Below are positions 13,677 to 21,080 of a stretch of DNA of 21,973 nt, one piece after another; the stretch's first letter is position 1; every line of letters begins with the position of its first letter. The DNA comes from an uncultured Prevotella sp. (GTDB taxonomy: Bacteria > Bacteroidota > Bacteroidia > Bacteroidales > Bacteroidaceae): NCBI GenBank assembly GCA_934120735.1, contig CAKOVA010000034.1:1-21973 (forward strand). Reading direction: 5' to 3'. The notes under the pieces are model-generated. The model saw only the letters and a program-made list of their open reading frames with translations, did no database searches and was not told the DNA's origin. The translations under genes were made by a program, and so were the position numbers.

Positions 13677-14426
13677 ATGACCCACCCCCAGGACAGCAGT
13701 CACACGTGTTCTCCGCAGGATGAGAACAAACAGGATGTTCCCATGCGTCTGGCCATCAACCATTGGTCGGAAGACGACCGACCGCGCGAAAAATTGGAGC
13801 GACTAGGGGCTTCTTCGCTGTCAAACGCCGAGCTCTTGGCCATTCTCATCGGGTCGGGATCGACGGATGAGAGTGCCGTTGACTTGATGAAACGCCTGCT
13901 CAGCGGCTGTAACAACAACCTCAATAGTCTGGGCAAACTGTCCATTCACGACCTTACTCGTTACAAGGGCATCGGTCCGGCCAAGGCCATCACCATCCTG
14001 GCTGCCTGCGAACTGGCCAAGCGAAGAGCCATGGAGCGGGCCGAAGAGCGACAAGATTTAGGGTCGGCCGCCGCCATCTACGACTACATGCACCCCCGCA
14101 TGCAAGATTTGGACGTGGAAGAGGCTTGGGTGTTGCTGATGAATCAAAACTTCAAGCTCATCAAGTCGGTACGCATCAGTCATGGCGGCATCAGCGAAAC
14201 GGCCGTCGACGTGCGTGTCATCATGCGCGAAGCAGTGCTTAGCAACGCCACGGTCTTGGCCTTGTGCCACAACCATCCCAGCAACAACACCACGCCCAGC
14301 AGCGATGACGACCGACTGACAAAGCGCGTGAAACAGGCCGCCGAAACCATGCGCATCTACTTTCTCGACCACATCATCGTCACCGATGGCCGCTACTACA
14401 GCTATCGTGAGGAAGGCAGGTTGTAG
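13677..14426 (+). CDS. radC: RadC family JAB/MPN+ domain protein
   Basis: Member of the RadC/UPF0758 family, once linked to DNA repair; its biochemical role is not settled. From the ATG at 13677 it has 249 residues; the ATG at 13743 gives MRLAINHWSEDDRPREKL, which matches the usual family start better (227 residues), so the first 22 residues are uncertain. An N-terminal helix-hairpin-helix (YKGIGPAKAITILAACELAKR) is followed by the metalloprotease-like fold with HGGISETAVDVR and the metal motif CHNHPSNNTTPSSDD. The glycine common after HPS is Asn here; the metal ligands are kept. The upstream open frame that starts inside the glycosyltransferase gene is not part of it. Confidence 0.93.
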   Translation: MTHPQDSSHTCSPQDENKQDVPMRLAINHWSEDDRPREKLERLGASSLSNAELLAILIGSGSTDESAVDLMKRLLSGCNNNLNSLGKLSIHDLTRYKGIGPAKAITILAACELAKRRAMERAEERQDLGSAAAIYDYMHPRMQDLDVEEAWVLLMNQNFKLIKSVRISHGGISETAVDVRVIMREAVLSNATVLALCHNHPSNNTTPSSDDDRLTKRVKQAAETMRIYFLDHIIVTDGRYYSYREEGRL

Positions 14427-14573
14427 CCGTAACGAAGTTGTGCGTGCAGGTAAGTTCTGTTTATAAATGCAACTTTTTGCGCAGCCGGCGGGATATTACA
14501 AACAAAATCCTTATTTTTGCATGGGTATGGTTGATGCCGTACCTATCATTCATTATTTAGATAAATCTATTAC

Positions 14574-14656
14574 ATGAGAAAGAGAAACTTTTATTTGGTA
14601 TGGTAGCCTTATTTGCCTGTTCTTTTGCGAGATTCCGAGAAAGCCATGATGCTTGA
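14574..14656 (+). pseudogene. Possible remnant of a small secreted protein
   Basis: ATG at 14574 reads MRKRNFYLVW and stops at 14604. Skipping 5 bp (the sequence GGTATGGTA looks like a 5-bp duplication) would join it to VALFACSFARFRE in another frame, giving a positively charged start and hydrophobic core like a signal peptide, until a TGA at 14654. A -7-like box lies upstream. This is weak evidence; it may be chance. Confidence 0.2.
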
Positions 14657-14731
14657 TTGCTTTTGCGGACTGGACAGGTAAGTGCGTCCACAAAAGCCGC
14701 AGATGGCATCATCATTCCGATGCTTTAAAGT

Positions 14732-14773
14732 GGTGGCGTGTCAAAAAAAGTTACTGTTTTTTGACACGCCACC
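14732..14773. terminator. 17-bp perfect hairpin, probable radC-side terminator
   Basis: GGTGGCGTGTCAAAAAA (14732-14748) pairs with TTTTTTGACACGCCACC (14757-14773) across an 8-nt loop. The A/T part sits at the inner end of the stem rather than after it, which is unusual for an intrinsic terminator; TTATTG follows. It lies about 305 bp after radC, so it may serve a lost gene in between, or be an inverted repeat of another kind. Confidence 0.6.
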
Positions 14774-14954
14774 CTTATTGTTTTTCCTTCGCGTGCGGCA
14801 ATTGGTTTTCAATAACATGCAGATTGGGCATCAAAGTCAATGAATTTGGGCGCCAAAGTCATGTCTTTTGCACCCTAATCCCATAGCTTTTTCAGAGTTG
14901 GTTTTTTTGCTTTTGAAAATCAGCCAGTTATGATGACCGCCCCGTACCATAAAA

Positions 14955-14984
14955 AACGCTGCACAGCCAGAGCCGTACAGCGTT
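14955..14984 (-). terminator. kbl terminator
   Basis: AACGCTG (14955-14961) pairs with CAGCGTT (14978-14984), extendable by AC/GT after one mismatch. Read on the minus strand the stem is followed by a T6 run, as in an intrinsic terminator, 55 bp after the kbl stop. Confidence 0.82.
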
Positions 14985-15038
14985 GAATTCTATAGAAAAG
15001 TTTGTTTTTTTTAAGGTGCGTTAGGTGTCGCACGCGCA

Positions 15039-16226
15039 TTATTTCAGCACGTCCAACTCCTTGCCAATCTTGATAAAGGCATTGATGCACTTGTCCAGTT
15101 GTTCGCGCGTGTGTGCGGCAGAGAGCTGAACGCGGATGCGAGCCTCGCCCTTCGGAACTACTGGATAGTAGAAGCCGCTGACGTAAATGCCCTCGTCGAG
15201 CAATTTTGCCGCATATTTCTGTGACAGCGGGGCGTCGTAAAGCATCACGGCACAGATGGCACTCTGCGTGGGTTTAATGTCAAATCCTGCTGCCAACATC
15301 TTATCGCGGAAGTAGGTAACGTTCTCCACCAGCTTGTCATGCAGGCTGTTGCCTTCTTTCAACATCTTGAAAACTTCCAGACTGGCACCGATGATGCTCG
15401 GTGCAAGCGAGTTGGAGAAGAGGTACGGACGACTGCTCTGGCGCAGCATGTCGATGATTTCCTTGCGGCCAGTGGTGAATCCTCCGAGTGCGCCGCCAAA
15501 GGCTTTGCCCAACGTTCCCGTGTAGATGTCCACGCGGCCGTAGGTGTCATTCAGTTCACTCACGCCGTGACCGGTGGCGCCAACCACGCCTGCCGAGTGG
15601 CTCTCGTCTACCATCACCAAAGCATCATACTTCTCTGCCAGGTCGCAAATCTCATCCATCGGTGCCACGTTGCCATCCATCGAGAACACGCCGTCGGTGC
15701 AGATGATGCGGAAACGCTGTGCCTGTGCTTCTTTCAGGCATTTCTCCAGCTCGGCCATGTCGCCGTTGGCATAGCGGTAACGCTTAGCCTTGCATAGCCG
15801 AACGCCGTCGATGATGGATGCGTGGTTGAGCGCATCCGAGATGATAGCGTCCTCGTCGGTGAGCAATGCACCGAACAATCCACCGTTGGCGTCAAAGCAC
15901 GCTGCGTAGAGAATGGTGTCCTCGGTCTTGAAATATTCGCTGATGGCGGCTTCCAACTCTTTGTGAATGTCTTGTGTGCCACAGATAAAACGAACCGAAG
16001 ACATGCCGAACCCGCGGCGATCCATCATCTTCTTGGACGCCTCAATCAGGCGCGGATGGTTGGAAAGTCCCAGATAGTTGTTGGCACAAAAGTTCAACAC
16101 TTCCTTCCCTTTCACCGTGATGGCTGCGTCTTGCGGACTCTCAATGATTCTTTCCTCTTTGTATAGACCTGCTTCTCTTAGTGCATCGAGGCTCTGACTA
16201 AGATGTTCTTTCATTTTACCGTACAT
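15039..16226 (-). CDS. kbl: Glycine C-acetyltransferase (2-amino-3-ketobutyrate CoA ligase)
   Basis: PLP enzyme that splits 2-amino-3-oxobutanoate with CoA into glycine and acetyl-CoA, the second step of threonine breakdown. The protein has 395 residues, the normal length, starting MYGKMKEHLSQSLDALREAG and continuing NFCANNYLGLSNHPRL, SVRFICGTQDIHKELE, DALNHASIIDG, MVDESHSAGVVG with Asp207, and TGTLGKAFGGALGG with Lys241 as the PLP-binding lysine. The order of motifs matches Kbl rather than the related AONS (BioF) or ALAS; the strongest argument is the divergent SDR-type threonine dehydrogenase 257 bp away. An imperfect -7 box (TTACTTTG, minus strand, near 16257) lies upstream; I found no clear -33 box. 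Confidence 0.96.
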   Translation of the reverse strand: MYGKMKEHLSQSLDALREAGLYKEERIIESPQDAAITVKGKEVLNFCANNYLGLSNHPRLIEASKKMMDRRGFGMSSVRFICGTQDIHKELEAAISEYFKTEDTILYAACFDANGGLFGALLTDEDAIISDALNHASIIDGVRLCKAKRYRYANGDMAELEKCLKEAQAQRFRIICTDGVFSMDGNVAPMDEICDLAEKYDALVMVDESHSAGVVGATGHGVSELNDTYGRVDIYTGTLGKAFGGALGGFTTGRKEIIDMLRQSSRPYLFSNSLAPSIIGASLEVFKMLKEGNSLHDKLVENVTYFRDKMLAAGFDIKPTQSAICAVMLYDAPLSQKYAAKLLDEGIYVSGFYYPVVPKGEARIRVQLSAAHTREQLDKCINAFIKIGKELDVLK

Positions 16227-16483
16227 AATATTAGGTTTTTAATTTGTTCTTCCTACAAAGTAAGTCATTATTTTTGACATGACAACAGATTTCATGTTAT
16301 TTTTTATAAAAAGTAAGATTGACTTTCAAATTCTTACCAGAATCTTTCGGGGATCTCAAAAAAAAGTTGTTATTTTGCATCAAACAAGCAGCGCCTCAAT
16401 ATAGAAAATAAACTTTCTCTATGTTCGGCTTGCTCTATTTTTACACTAAATCGTCTACTAAGGGTTAAAACACATCAAGAATA

Positions 16484-17440
16484 ATGAAGAACATTTTGGT
16501 CATTGGGTCAACCGGACAGATTGGTTCGGAGTTGACCAGAGAACTACGAAAACAGTATGGTAACAGTCATGTTGTGGCTGGCTATATCATCGGAGCAGAG
16601 CCTACCGGTGAACTAAAGGAGAATGGACCGTCGGCCGTGGCTGATGTCACGAACGCGGAACTCATCGCGAAGGTGGTTAAAGACTATCACATTGACACCA
16701 TCTACAACCTCGCTGCCCTGCTCTCTGTGGTGGCAGAGTCGAAACCAAGGCTGGCTTGGAAGATTGGCATTGATGGCCTATGGAACATTTTGGAGGTGGC
16801 GCGCGAGAATCATTGTGCCGTATTCACCCCCAGTTCGATAGGCTCGTTCGGTCCTACCACGCCGCATGACATGACGCCGCAAGACACTATTCAGCGCCCA
16901 CAGACCATCTATGGCGTTTCAAAGGTGACCACCGAGCTGCTCAGCGATTACTATTTTCATAAATATGGCGTAGACACGCGCGCGGTAAGGTTCCCGGGCG
17001 TCATCTCGTACGTCACTCCTCCTGGTGGTGGTACCACCGACTATGCCGTCGACATCTATTACAATGCCGTACGCGGCGACCGCTTTGTTTGTCCCATCAA
17101 GGCCGGTACCAAGATGGACATGATCTACATGCCCGATACGTTGAAGGCTGCCATCATGCTTATGGAGGCCAATCCAGACAAGTTGATACACCGCAACGCG
17201 TTCAACATCGCGTCGATGAGCTTCGACCCAGAGGAGATTTATGCGGCCATCAAGGAGCAAAAGCCTGAGTTTGAAATGGTGTATGACGTGGATCCACTGA
17301 AGCAGAGCATTGCTGAAAGCTGGCCCGACAGGATGGATGACAGTTGCGCCCGTGCTGAATGGGGATGGAACCCTACCTACGATTTGGAAAGCATGACCAA
17401 AGATATGCTGGAGAAATTGGCCATCAAACTCAACAAATAA
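16484..17440 (+). CDS. tdh: L-threonine 3-dehydrogenase, SDR (epimerase-like) type
   Basis: Oxidises L-threonine to 2-amino-3-oxobutanoate with NAD+, the substrate of Kbl. The protein has 318 residues: Rossmann motif GSTGQIGS at 8-15, SSIGSFGPTTPHDMTPQDT, the catalytic YGVSK (Tyr143, Lys147), PGVISYVTPPGGGTTDYAVD and a C-terminal WGWNPTYDLESM. These features belong to the extended-SDR threonine dehydrogenases known from Bacteroidetes, not to the zinc-dependent alcohol dehydrogenase type of E. coli. It is divergent from kbl; the shared 257-bp region contains near-consensus boxes such as TTATTTTG near 16370, not exact. The gene ends at TAA 17438, with a truncated threonine aldolase following at once. 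Confidence 0.95.
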   Translation: MKNILVIGSTGQIGSELTRELRKQYGNSHVVAGYIIGAEPTGELKENGPSAVADVTNAELIAKVVKDYHIDTIYNLAALLSVVAESKPRLAWKIGIDGLWNILEVARENHCAVFTPSSIGSFGPTTPHDMTPQDTIQRPQTIYGVSKVTTELLSDYYFHKYGVDTRAVRFPGVISYVTPPGGGTTDYAVDIYYNAVRGDRFVCPIKAGTKMDMIYMPDTLKAAIMLMEANPDKLIHRNAFNIASMSFDPEEIYAAIKEQKPEFEMVYDVDPLKQSIAESWPDRMDDSCARAEWGWNPTYDLESMTKDMLEKLAIKLNK

Positions 17441-17459
17441 GCTGAAAGAAGAGGCAGAC

Positions 17460-17639
17460 CTGATCAGTTTTGAATGTGATTATAATAATGGCGCACACCC
17501 ACAAGTGTTGCGCCATTTGCTTGAAACCAACGACCAGCAGTCGATTACCTATGGCTTTGATGAATGGAGCGAGTGCGCCAAGGCAAAGATTAAGACGGGC
17601 TGCGAAGCACCCGATGCACAGGTATTCTTCCTCACATGA
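17460..17639 (+). pseudogene. Truncated low-specificity threonine aldolase
   Basis: The frame from 17460 reads LISFECDYNNGAHPQVLRHL, then YGFDEWSECAKAKIKTG and APDAQVFFLT, followed at once by TGA at 17637. This matches the first ~60 residues of Bacteroidetes low-specificity threonine aldolase, where FFLT is normally followed by GGTQTN of the PLP domain. The expected ATG before ISFE is CTG here, and about 280 residues including the PLP lysine are absent. The ~40 bp after the stop do not resemble the missing part as far as I can tell. It starts 20 bp after tdh, so it may still be transcribed. It probably remains from an aldolase gene made redundant by the Tdh-Kbl route. Confidence 0.85.
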
Positions 17640-17677
17640 GAGGAGAAAGCGATAAGGCGTTTTCTGCTGCTGAATAG

Positions 17678-17714
17678 TTATAAAAGGATGGGAACATACT
17701 GCATCCTCTTATAA
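17678..17714. terminator. Bidirectional terminator between tdh remnant and the radical-SAM gene
   Basis: TTATAAAAGGATG (17678-17690) pairs with CATCCTCTTATAA (17702-17714) with one A/C mismatch. It overlaps the TAA stop of the minus-strand gene and serves two convergent transcripts. Confidence 0.72.
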
Positions 17715-18935
17715 TTGGCCGTTCTTGATTGCATCCATGACGTTGGATGGAGGACGGTGAGCCGTGAGTTCGCGCTTCATGAAATCCATGTATGGAGCCA
17801 CATGCTCAAAGAAACGGTAGTAACCTTGGCATAGATAATTCAGTCCAGGTTCACCCTGGGCCGTTTCAGAGAATCGGTTTTTGGGACATTCACCGTGACA
17901 GGCGAAGAGGTAGTGACAGCTTTTGCACTGCTGTGGCAAAGAGCGGTATTTATTTTGTCCAAAGGCTCGTTGACGCTCACTGTACATCATCTCTGTCAAG
18001 GTATTGTCACGAATGTTGCCAAGTTTGTACTCGGGAAATACAAAGTGGTCGCACGAATACACGTCACCGTTGTATTCCATCACGCCAGCATGCCCACATT
18101 CTCTGGCCATGGTGCACAAGCTGCCCTCCATGCCCATCCAGTTGGCCAGTGTGGTGTCAAACAACTGCACGAAAGTTGAACCCACATCGTTGCGTACCCA
18201 TTGGTCGAAAACAGTGCAAAGAAAGTGTCCCCACTGCTCGGGCGTAACCGAGAAGTCAGCCAACTCTGCTTGCGCGTCATCAGCCATGGATGCCAGATGC
18301 CACCCGTCGGCATGGGTAGATATTCGTTCGACGATTGGTGTGAATTGCAGGTAGTGGCAACCTATGTCCTTGAAGAATTGATAGAAATCGTGTGGATAGT
18401 CGGCATTGAAATCGTTGACCACGGCCATGGCATTCCATTCTACTTGATGTTTGTTCAGGCAGTTGATGCCTCTCATCACCTGACGCCATGAAGGTCGGCC
18501 GGCTTTGTTGCGCCGGTACTCATCGTGAAACTCTTCAGGACCATCGATGGAAACGCCCACCAGCCAACCCTGGTCATGGAAAAAATGGGCCCAGCGGTCG
18601 TCAATCATCGTCCCATTGGTCTGTATGACGTTGTCTATCTGCCTGCCCTGCGCGTACTGACGCTGCAATCTGACCACCTTTTCATAAAACGACAGGGGGC
18701 GCATGAGCGTTTCTCCGCCATGCCAGCAGAAAAGAACCTGCTGCATGGTCTGGCTCTCGATGTATTGCTTGACAAAGCGTTCGAGCATTTCATCGCTCAT
18801 GACGTGACGTGCATCGTGGCGATACAGCTGCAACTTCTCTAAGTAATAACAATACTCACAAGCCAGGTTACATGATGCGCCCGCAGGCTTTGTCATCACA
18901 TAGAGCGGGCGCGAGAAGGGCGAGGCGACGGCCAT
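17709..18935 (-). CDS. Anaerobic sulfatase-maturase-type radical SAM enzyme
   Basis: Radical SAM/SPASM enzyme of 408 residues resembling anaerobic sulfatase-maturating enzymes, which turn a Cys or Ser of a sulfatase into formylglycine in the cytoplasm. The SAM cluster motif is CNLACEYC (Cys22, Cys26, Cys29), followed by CWHGGET and NVIQTNGTMIDDRW, VGVSIDGPEEFHD, and a SPASM domain with two auxiliary cluster regions: CTMARECGHAGVMEYNGDVYSCDHF and CKSCHYLFACHGECPKN, then NYLCQGY. MTKPAGASCNLAC is typical of this subgroup. Its ATG overlaps the stop of the SGNH hydrolase gene (TAATG), implying coupled translation. No sulfatase gene is in the window, so the substrate is encoded elsewhere, or it modifies another protein. 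Confidence 0.9.
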   Translation of the reverse strand: MAVASPFSRPLYVMTKPAGASCNLACEYCYYLEKLQLYRHDARHVMSDEMLERFVKQYIESQTMQQVLFCWHGGETLMRPLSFYEKVVRLQRQYAQGRQIDNVIQTNGTMIDDRWAHFFHDQGWLVGVSIDGPEEFHDEYRRNKAGRPSWRQVMRGINCLNKHQVEWNAMAVVNDFNADYPHDFYQFFKDIGCHYLQFTPIVERISTHADGWHLASMADDAQAELADFSVTPEQWGHFLCTVFDQWVRNDVGSTFVQLFDTTLANWMGMEGSLCTMARECGHAGVMEYNGDVYSCDHFVFPEYKLGNIRDNTLTEMMYSERQRAFGQNKYRSLPQQCKSCHYLFACHGECPKNRFSETAQGEPGLNYLCQGYYRFFEHVAPYMDFMKRELTAHRPPSNVMDAIKNGQL

Positions 18936-19630
18936 TAGCGCAGTTTTTCAACCACGGGCACAATCAGTTTCTCCATCACCGCATAGCCAGCAAGGTTGGG
19001 ATGTACGGTCTCGGGTGTGTATTGGCTGTCCATGCCGTTGCCATCTTTGGCAAGCAGGGCCGTAAAATAGTCTACGTATGGTATGTTGTTGGCTTTGGCG
19101 TACGCCTTTACTCGCGCGTTAAGACTGCGAATTTTCTGCATTCCGTCTTTGATTTCGGGCCGCCAACCGAAGTTGCGGGCAGGCAGACAGGAGGCCAAGA
19201 TGACCTTGATATTGTGATAGCGAGCCATCTCCACCATCGAGATGATGTTGCCATAGGTCAGTTCTTCGTTGTAAGCCCCTGTGTTTTCGGCGATGTCATT
19301 GGTTCCATAATTGAGCACAACCACCTTGGGTTGTAGCTTGATGACGTCTTCGCGAAAGCGCAGGAGAAATTGGAAGGAAGTTTGTCCGCTGATGCCTCGG
19401 CCGATATAGCCATGCTTTTTGAAGAAGTCGGGGTGCTGCTTGACCCATCCTTCCGTGATGGAGTTGCCCATAAACACGACGCGTTTTTCACCTTTGGTCG
19501 GCTTTCCCAGTCGGGCGTTATCTTGTGCATACCGTTTGTAGTTAGCGAATTCGTGATGCTGAGCCACTGCTTGGCTCGCCGAAAATAACATGGATGAGAA
19601 GAGAACCATGCTTAGGAATTTAGTCTTCAT
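18935..19630 (-). CDS. Secreted SGNH/GDSL-type hydrolase
   Basis: Probable exported esterase, 231 residues. MKTKFLSMVLFSSMLFSASQ with AVAQ at 21-24 is a signal peptide. The four SGNH blocks are present: GNSITEGW (Ser57), GRGISGQTS, NYGTNDIAE (Asn111) and ETVHPNLAGY (His210). In the last block the residue three before the histidine is Glu207 where Asp is usual. The substrate is unknown; related Bacteroidetes enzymes are often carbohydrate or acetyl esterases. It lies 17 bp after lpxH and overlaps the radical-SAM gene by one base. The tight pairing with a sulfatase-maturase-like gene hints at a role with sulfated or acetylated glycans, but that is inference. Confidence 0.9.
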   Translation of the reverse strand: MKTKFLSMVLFSSMLFSASQAVAQHHEFANYKRYAQDNARLGKPTKGEKRVVFMGNSITEGWVKQHPDFFKKHGYIGRGISGQTSFQFLLRFREDVIKLQPKVVVLNYGTNDIAENTGAYNEELTYGNIISMVEMARYHNIKVILASCLPARNFGWRPEIKDGMQKIRSLNARVKAYAKANNIPYVDYFTALLAKDGNGMDSQYTPETVHPNLAGYAVMEKLIVPVVEKLR

Positions 19631-19647
19631 TGATGTATTATTTGTAT

Positions 19648-20412
19648 TTATGGTTTGCTTTCGCCTTCGATATATTGCTCCATGAACATGTGCTCGCCAT
19701 CAAAGACGGCATAGGTAAACTGCCATATCCAGTCGCCCAGGACCAACATGCGGGCCTTGCGACTCAGCGTCAGGTCGAGTTCTATGTGTCGGTGTCCGTA
19801 GATAAAATAGTCTACGTCGGCGTGAGTCTTCATGTATTCGTGGGTAAACTGCACCAAATATTCCTTGTCCTCCCCAAGATAAGGCGTCTCTTTACCATCG
19901 GCTCGCTTCAAACGACTGTGCTTTGCCCAGGTTAGTCCGAGCCACATGCCCCACCGCGGATGGATGGCATTGAACAAACGCTGACAGGTAGGGTTGTGAA
20001 AAATCTTGCGCAGCAGCTTGAATTGATGGTCGGGATCGCCCAATCCGTCACCGTGTGCCAAGAAGAACACCTTGTCGCCGATTTCTGTTGTCAAGGGTTT
20101 TCGGTGGACAATCACACCGCATTCTCGTTCCAGGTAGCCGTAGGTCCACAGGTCATGGTTGCCGACGAAGTAATGAACCTCCACGCCCATGTCGGTGAGT
20201 TCGCTAATCTTGCCCAAGAAGCGCGTGTATCCTTTCGGCACAACATATCGATACTCGTTCCAAAAGTCAAACATGTCACCCAGTAGATAGATGGCCGATG
20301 CCTTTTCCTTGATACTGTCCAGGAAGCGCACCAGTCGTCTTTCTTGTGTTCGTTGGTGTTGGATGGCCCACGAGCCAAGATGTGCATCAGAAAGGAAATA
20401 GACGTTTTTCAT
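19648..20412 (-). CDS. lpxH: UDP-2,3-diacylglucosamine diphosphatase (LpxH-type)
   Basis: Cytoplasmic-face metallophosphatase that hydrolyses UDP-2,3-diacylglucosamine to lipid X in lipid A synthesis. The protein has 254 residues with the calcineurin-like ligands in order: SDAHLG (Asp9, His11), LLGDMFDFW (Asp46), VGNHD (Asn85, His86), AHGDGLG (His120) and IYGHRHIE (His207, His209). The insert LLRKIFHNPTCQRLFNAIHP fits the substrate cap region of LpxH. Start at ATG 20412 immediately before NVYFLSDAH. It follows the DUF59 gene by 170 bp and precedes the SGNH gene by 17 bp. I am sure of the fold and fairly sure of LpxH. Confidence 0.92.
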   Translation of the reverse strand: MKNVYFLSDAHLGSWAIQHQRTQERRLVRFLDSIKEKASAIYLLGDMFDFWNEYRYVVPKGYTRFLGKISELTDMGVEVHYFVGNHDLWTYGYLERECGVIVHRKPLTTEIGDKVFFLAHGDGLGDPDHQFKLLRKIFHNPTCQRLFNAIHPRWGMWLGLTWAKHSRLKRADGKETPYLGEDKEYLVQFTHEYMKTHADVDYFIYGHRHIELDLTLSRKARMLVLGDWIWQFTYAVFDGEHMFMEQYIEGESKP

Positions 20413-20582
20413 ATTCAGTTTGGAATTATTTTCTTTGAACTTTTTGGGGTGTCACTGCGTGATTGGTTTACTTTGGCCTGTCACCTTCATGGCTATTATT
20501 GCAGAAACGCGTTTATCCAACCAGCTTCATCGCTCCTCCTCGCTATGGGTGGAGGGCTTTGAGCGGGAGGCGCTGCCATTCT

Positions 20583-20903
20583 TTAGTCAAATCCTAATTC
20601 AACCCTTGCCTCCTCGCTCATCATGCTCTGGTCCCATGCTGGTTCGAAGACCAGGTTCACGTTACAGGCCTTGATGCCTTCGAGGCTTTCCACCTTGCTT
20701 CTCACATCCTCCAGGATGAAGTCGGCCGCAGGGCAGTTGGGTGCGGTGAAGGTCATGTCCATGTCTACCGTATGGTCGTCTTGCACGTCCACCTTGTAAA
20801 TCATGCCGAGGTCGAAGATGTTGACGGGTATCTCCGGGTCGTATACAGTTTTGAGTACATCGACGATTCGTTCTTCTAATATTGTTTTCTCTTGTAGTGT
20901 CAT
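20583..20903 (-). CDS. DUF59/MIP18 family Fe-S assembly protein
   Basis: Small cytoplasmic protein of 106 residues of the MIP18/SufT/PaaD-like family that helps insert or mature iron-sulfur clusters. Family signatures: VYDPEIPVNIFDLGMIY and TFTAPNCPAAD with the conserved Cys57, then LEGIKACNVNLVFEPAWDQSMMSEEAR. It lacks any fused P-loop (Mrp) domain. The start ATG at 20903 follows an octamer repeat leader. Its exact client is unknown; the Fe-S requiring radical-SAM enzyme further along the same strand is a possible client by proximity only. Confidence 0.92.
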   Translation of the reverse strand: MTLQEKTILEERIVDVLKTVYDPEIPVNIFDLGMIYKVDVQDDHTVDMDMTFTAPNCPAADFILEDVRSKVESLEGIKACNVNLVFEPAWDQSMMSEEARVELGFD

Positions 20904-20905
20904 AT

Positions 20906-20954
20906 TTTATAGTTATATAAGTTCACGAGTTCACGAGTTGACAAGTTTACGAGT
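20906..20954 (-). repeat. Octamer array before the DUF59 gene
   Basis: Read on the minus strand toward the gene: ACTCGTAA, ACTTGTCA, ACTCGTGA, ACTCGTGA, ACTTATAT, one extra A, ACTATAAA, AT, then ATG at 20903. Same ACTNNNNA family and same orientation relative to the gene as at ackA and the glycosyltransferase. Confidence 0.92.
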
Positions 20955-20988
20955 TGTTAGCTTCTTTGCAAGGAATAATGTTCAAAGT

Positions 20989-21020
20989 TCACGAGTTGAT
21001 AAGTTCACGAGTTGACGAGT
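20989..21020 (-). repeat. Second octamer array, four units
   Basis: On the minus strand: ACTCGTCA, ACTCGTGA, ACTTATCA, ACTCGTGA. Separated from the first array by about 34 bp of other sequence. Both arrays are followed on the + strand by related words (GTTAGCTTCT and GTTAGCATCT), suggesting duplication of a larger unit. Confidence 0.9.
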
Positions 21021-21042
21021 AGTTAGCATCTCTATTAGTCAT

Positions 21043-21075
21043 AAAGTTCAAAGTTCAAAGTTCAAAGTTCAAAGT
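21043..21075. repeat. Heptamer microsatellite AAAGTTC
   Basis: Four perfect copies of AAAGTTC (21043-21070) plus AAAGT. On the minus strand it reads GAACTTT repeated, each copy holding TTTG and a near match to the -7 box (GAACTTTG). It lies 5 bp after the ZIP gene stop and upstream of the DUF59 gene. Confidence 0.95.
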
Positions 21076-21080
21076 AAATT

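Larger units (their letters stand above)
14427..15038. other. Gene-poor gap between radC and kbl
   Basis: About 610 bp without an intact gene. It holds a -7-like box TATTTTTG at 14512-14519, a possible broken small secreted ORF (14574-14656), a 17-bp perfect hairpin (14732-14773), two imperfect 22-bp repeats beginning GGGC at 14826 and 14848 and sharing the CAAAGTCA core, and the kbl terminator at 14955-14984. The rest is AT-rich and shows nothing I can name. Confidence 0.6.

Noticed and set aside
17639..17678. 3' end of the threonine aldolase after the stop
   Set aside because: The few codons after TGA do not resemble the C-terminus of the family by eye; I could not support a second fragment.
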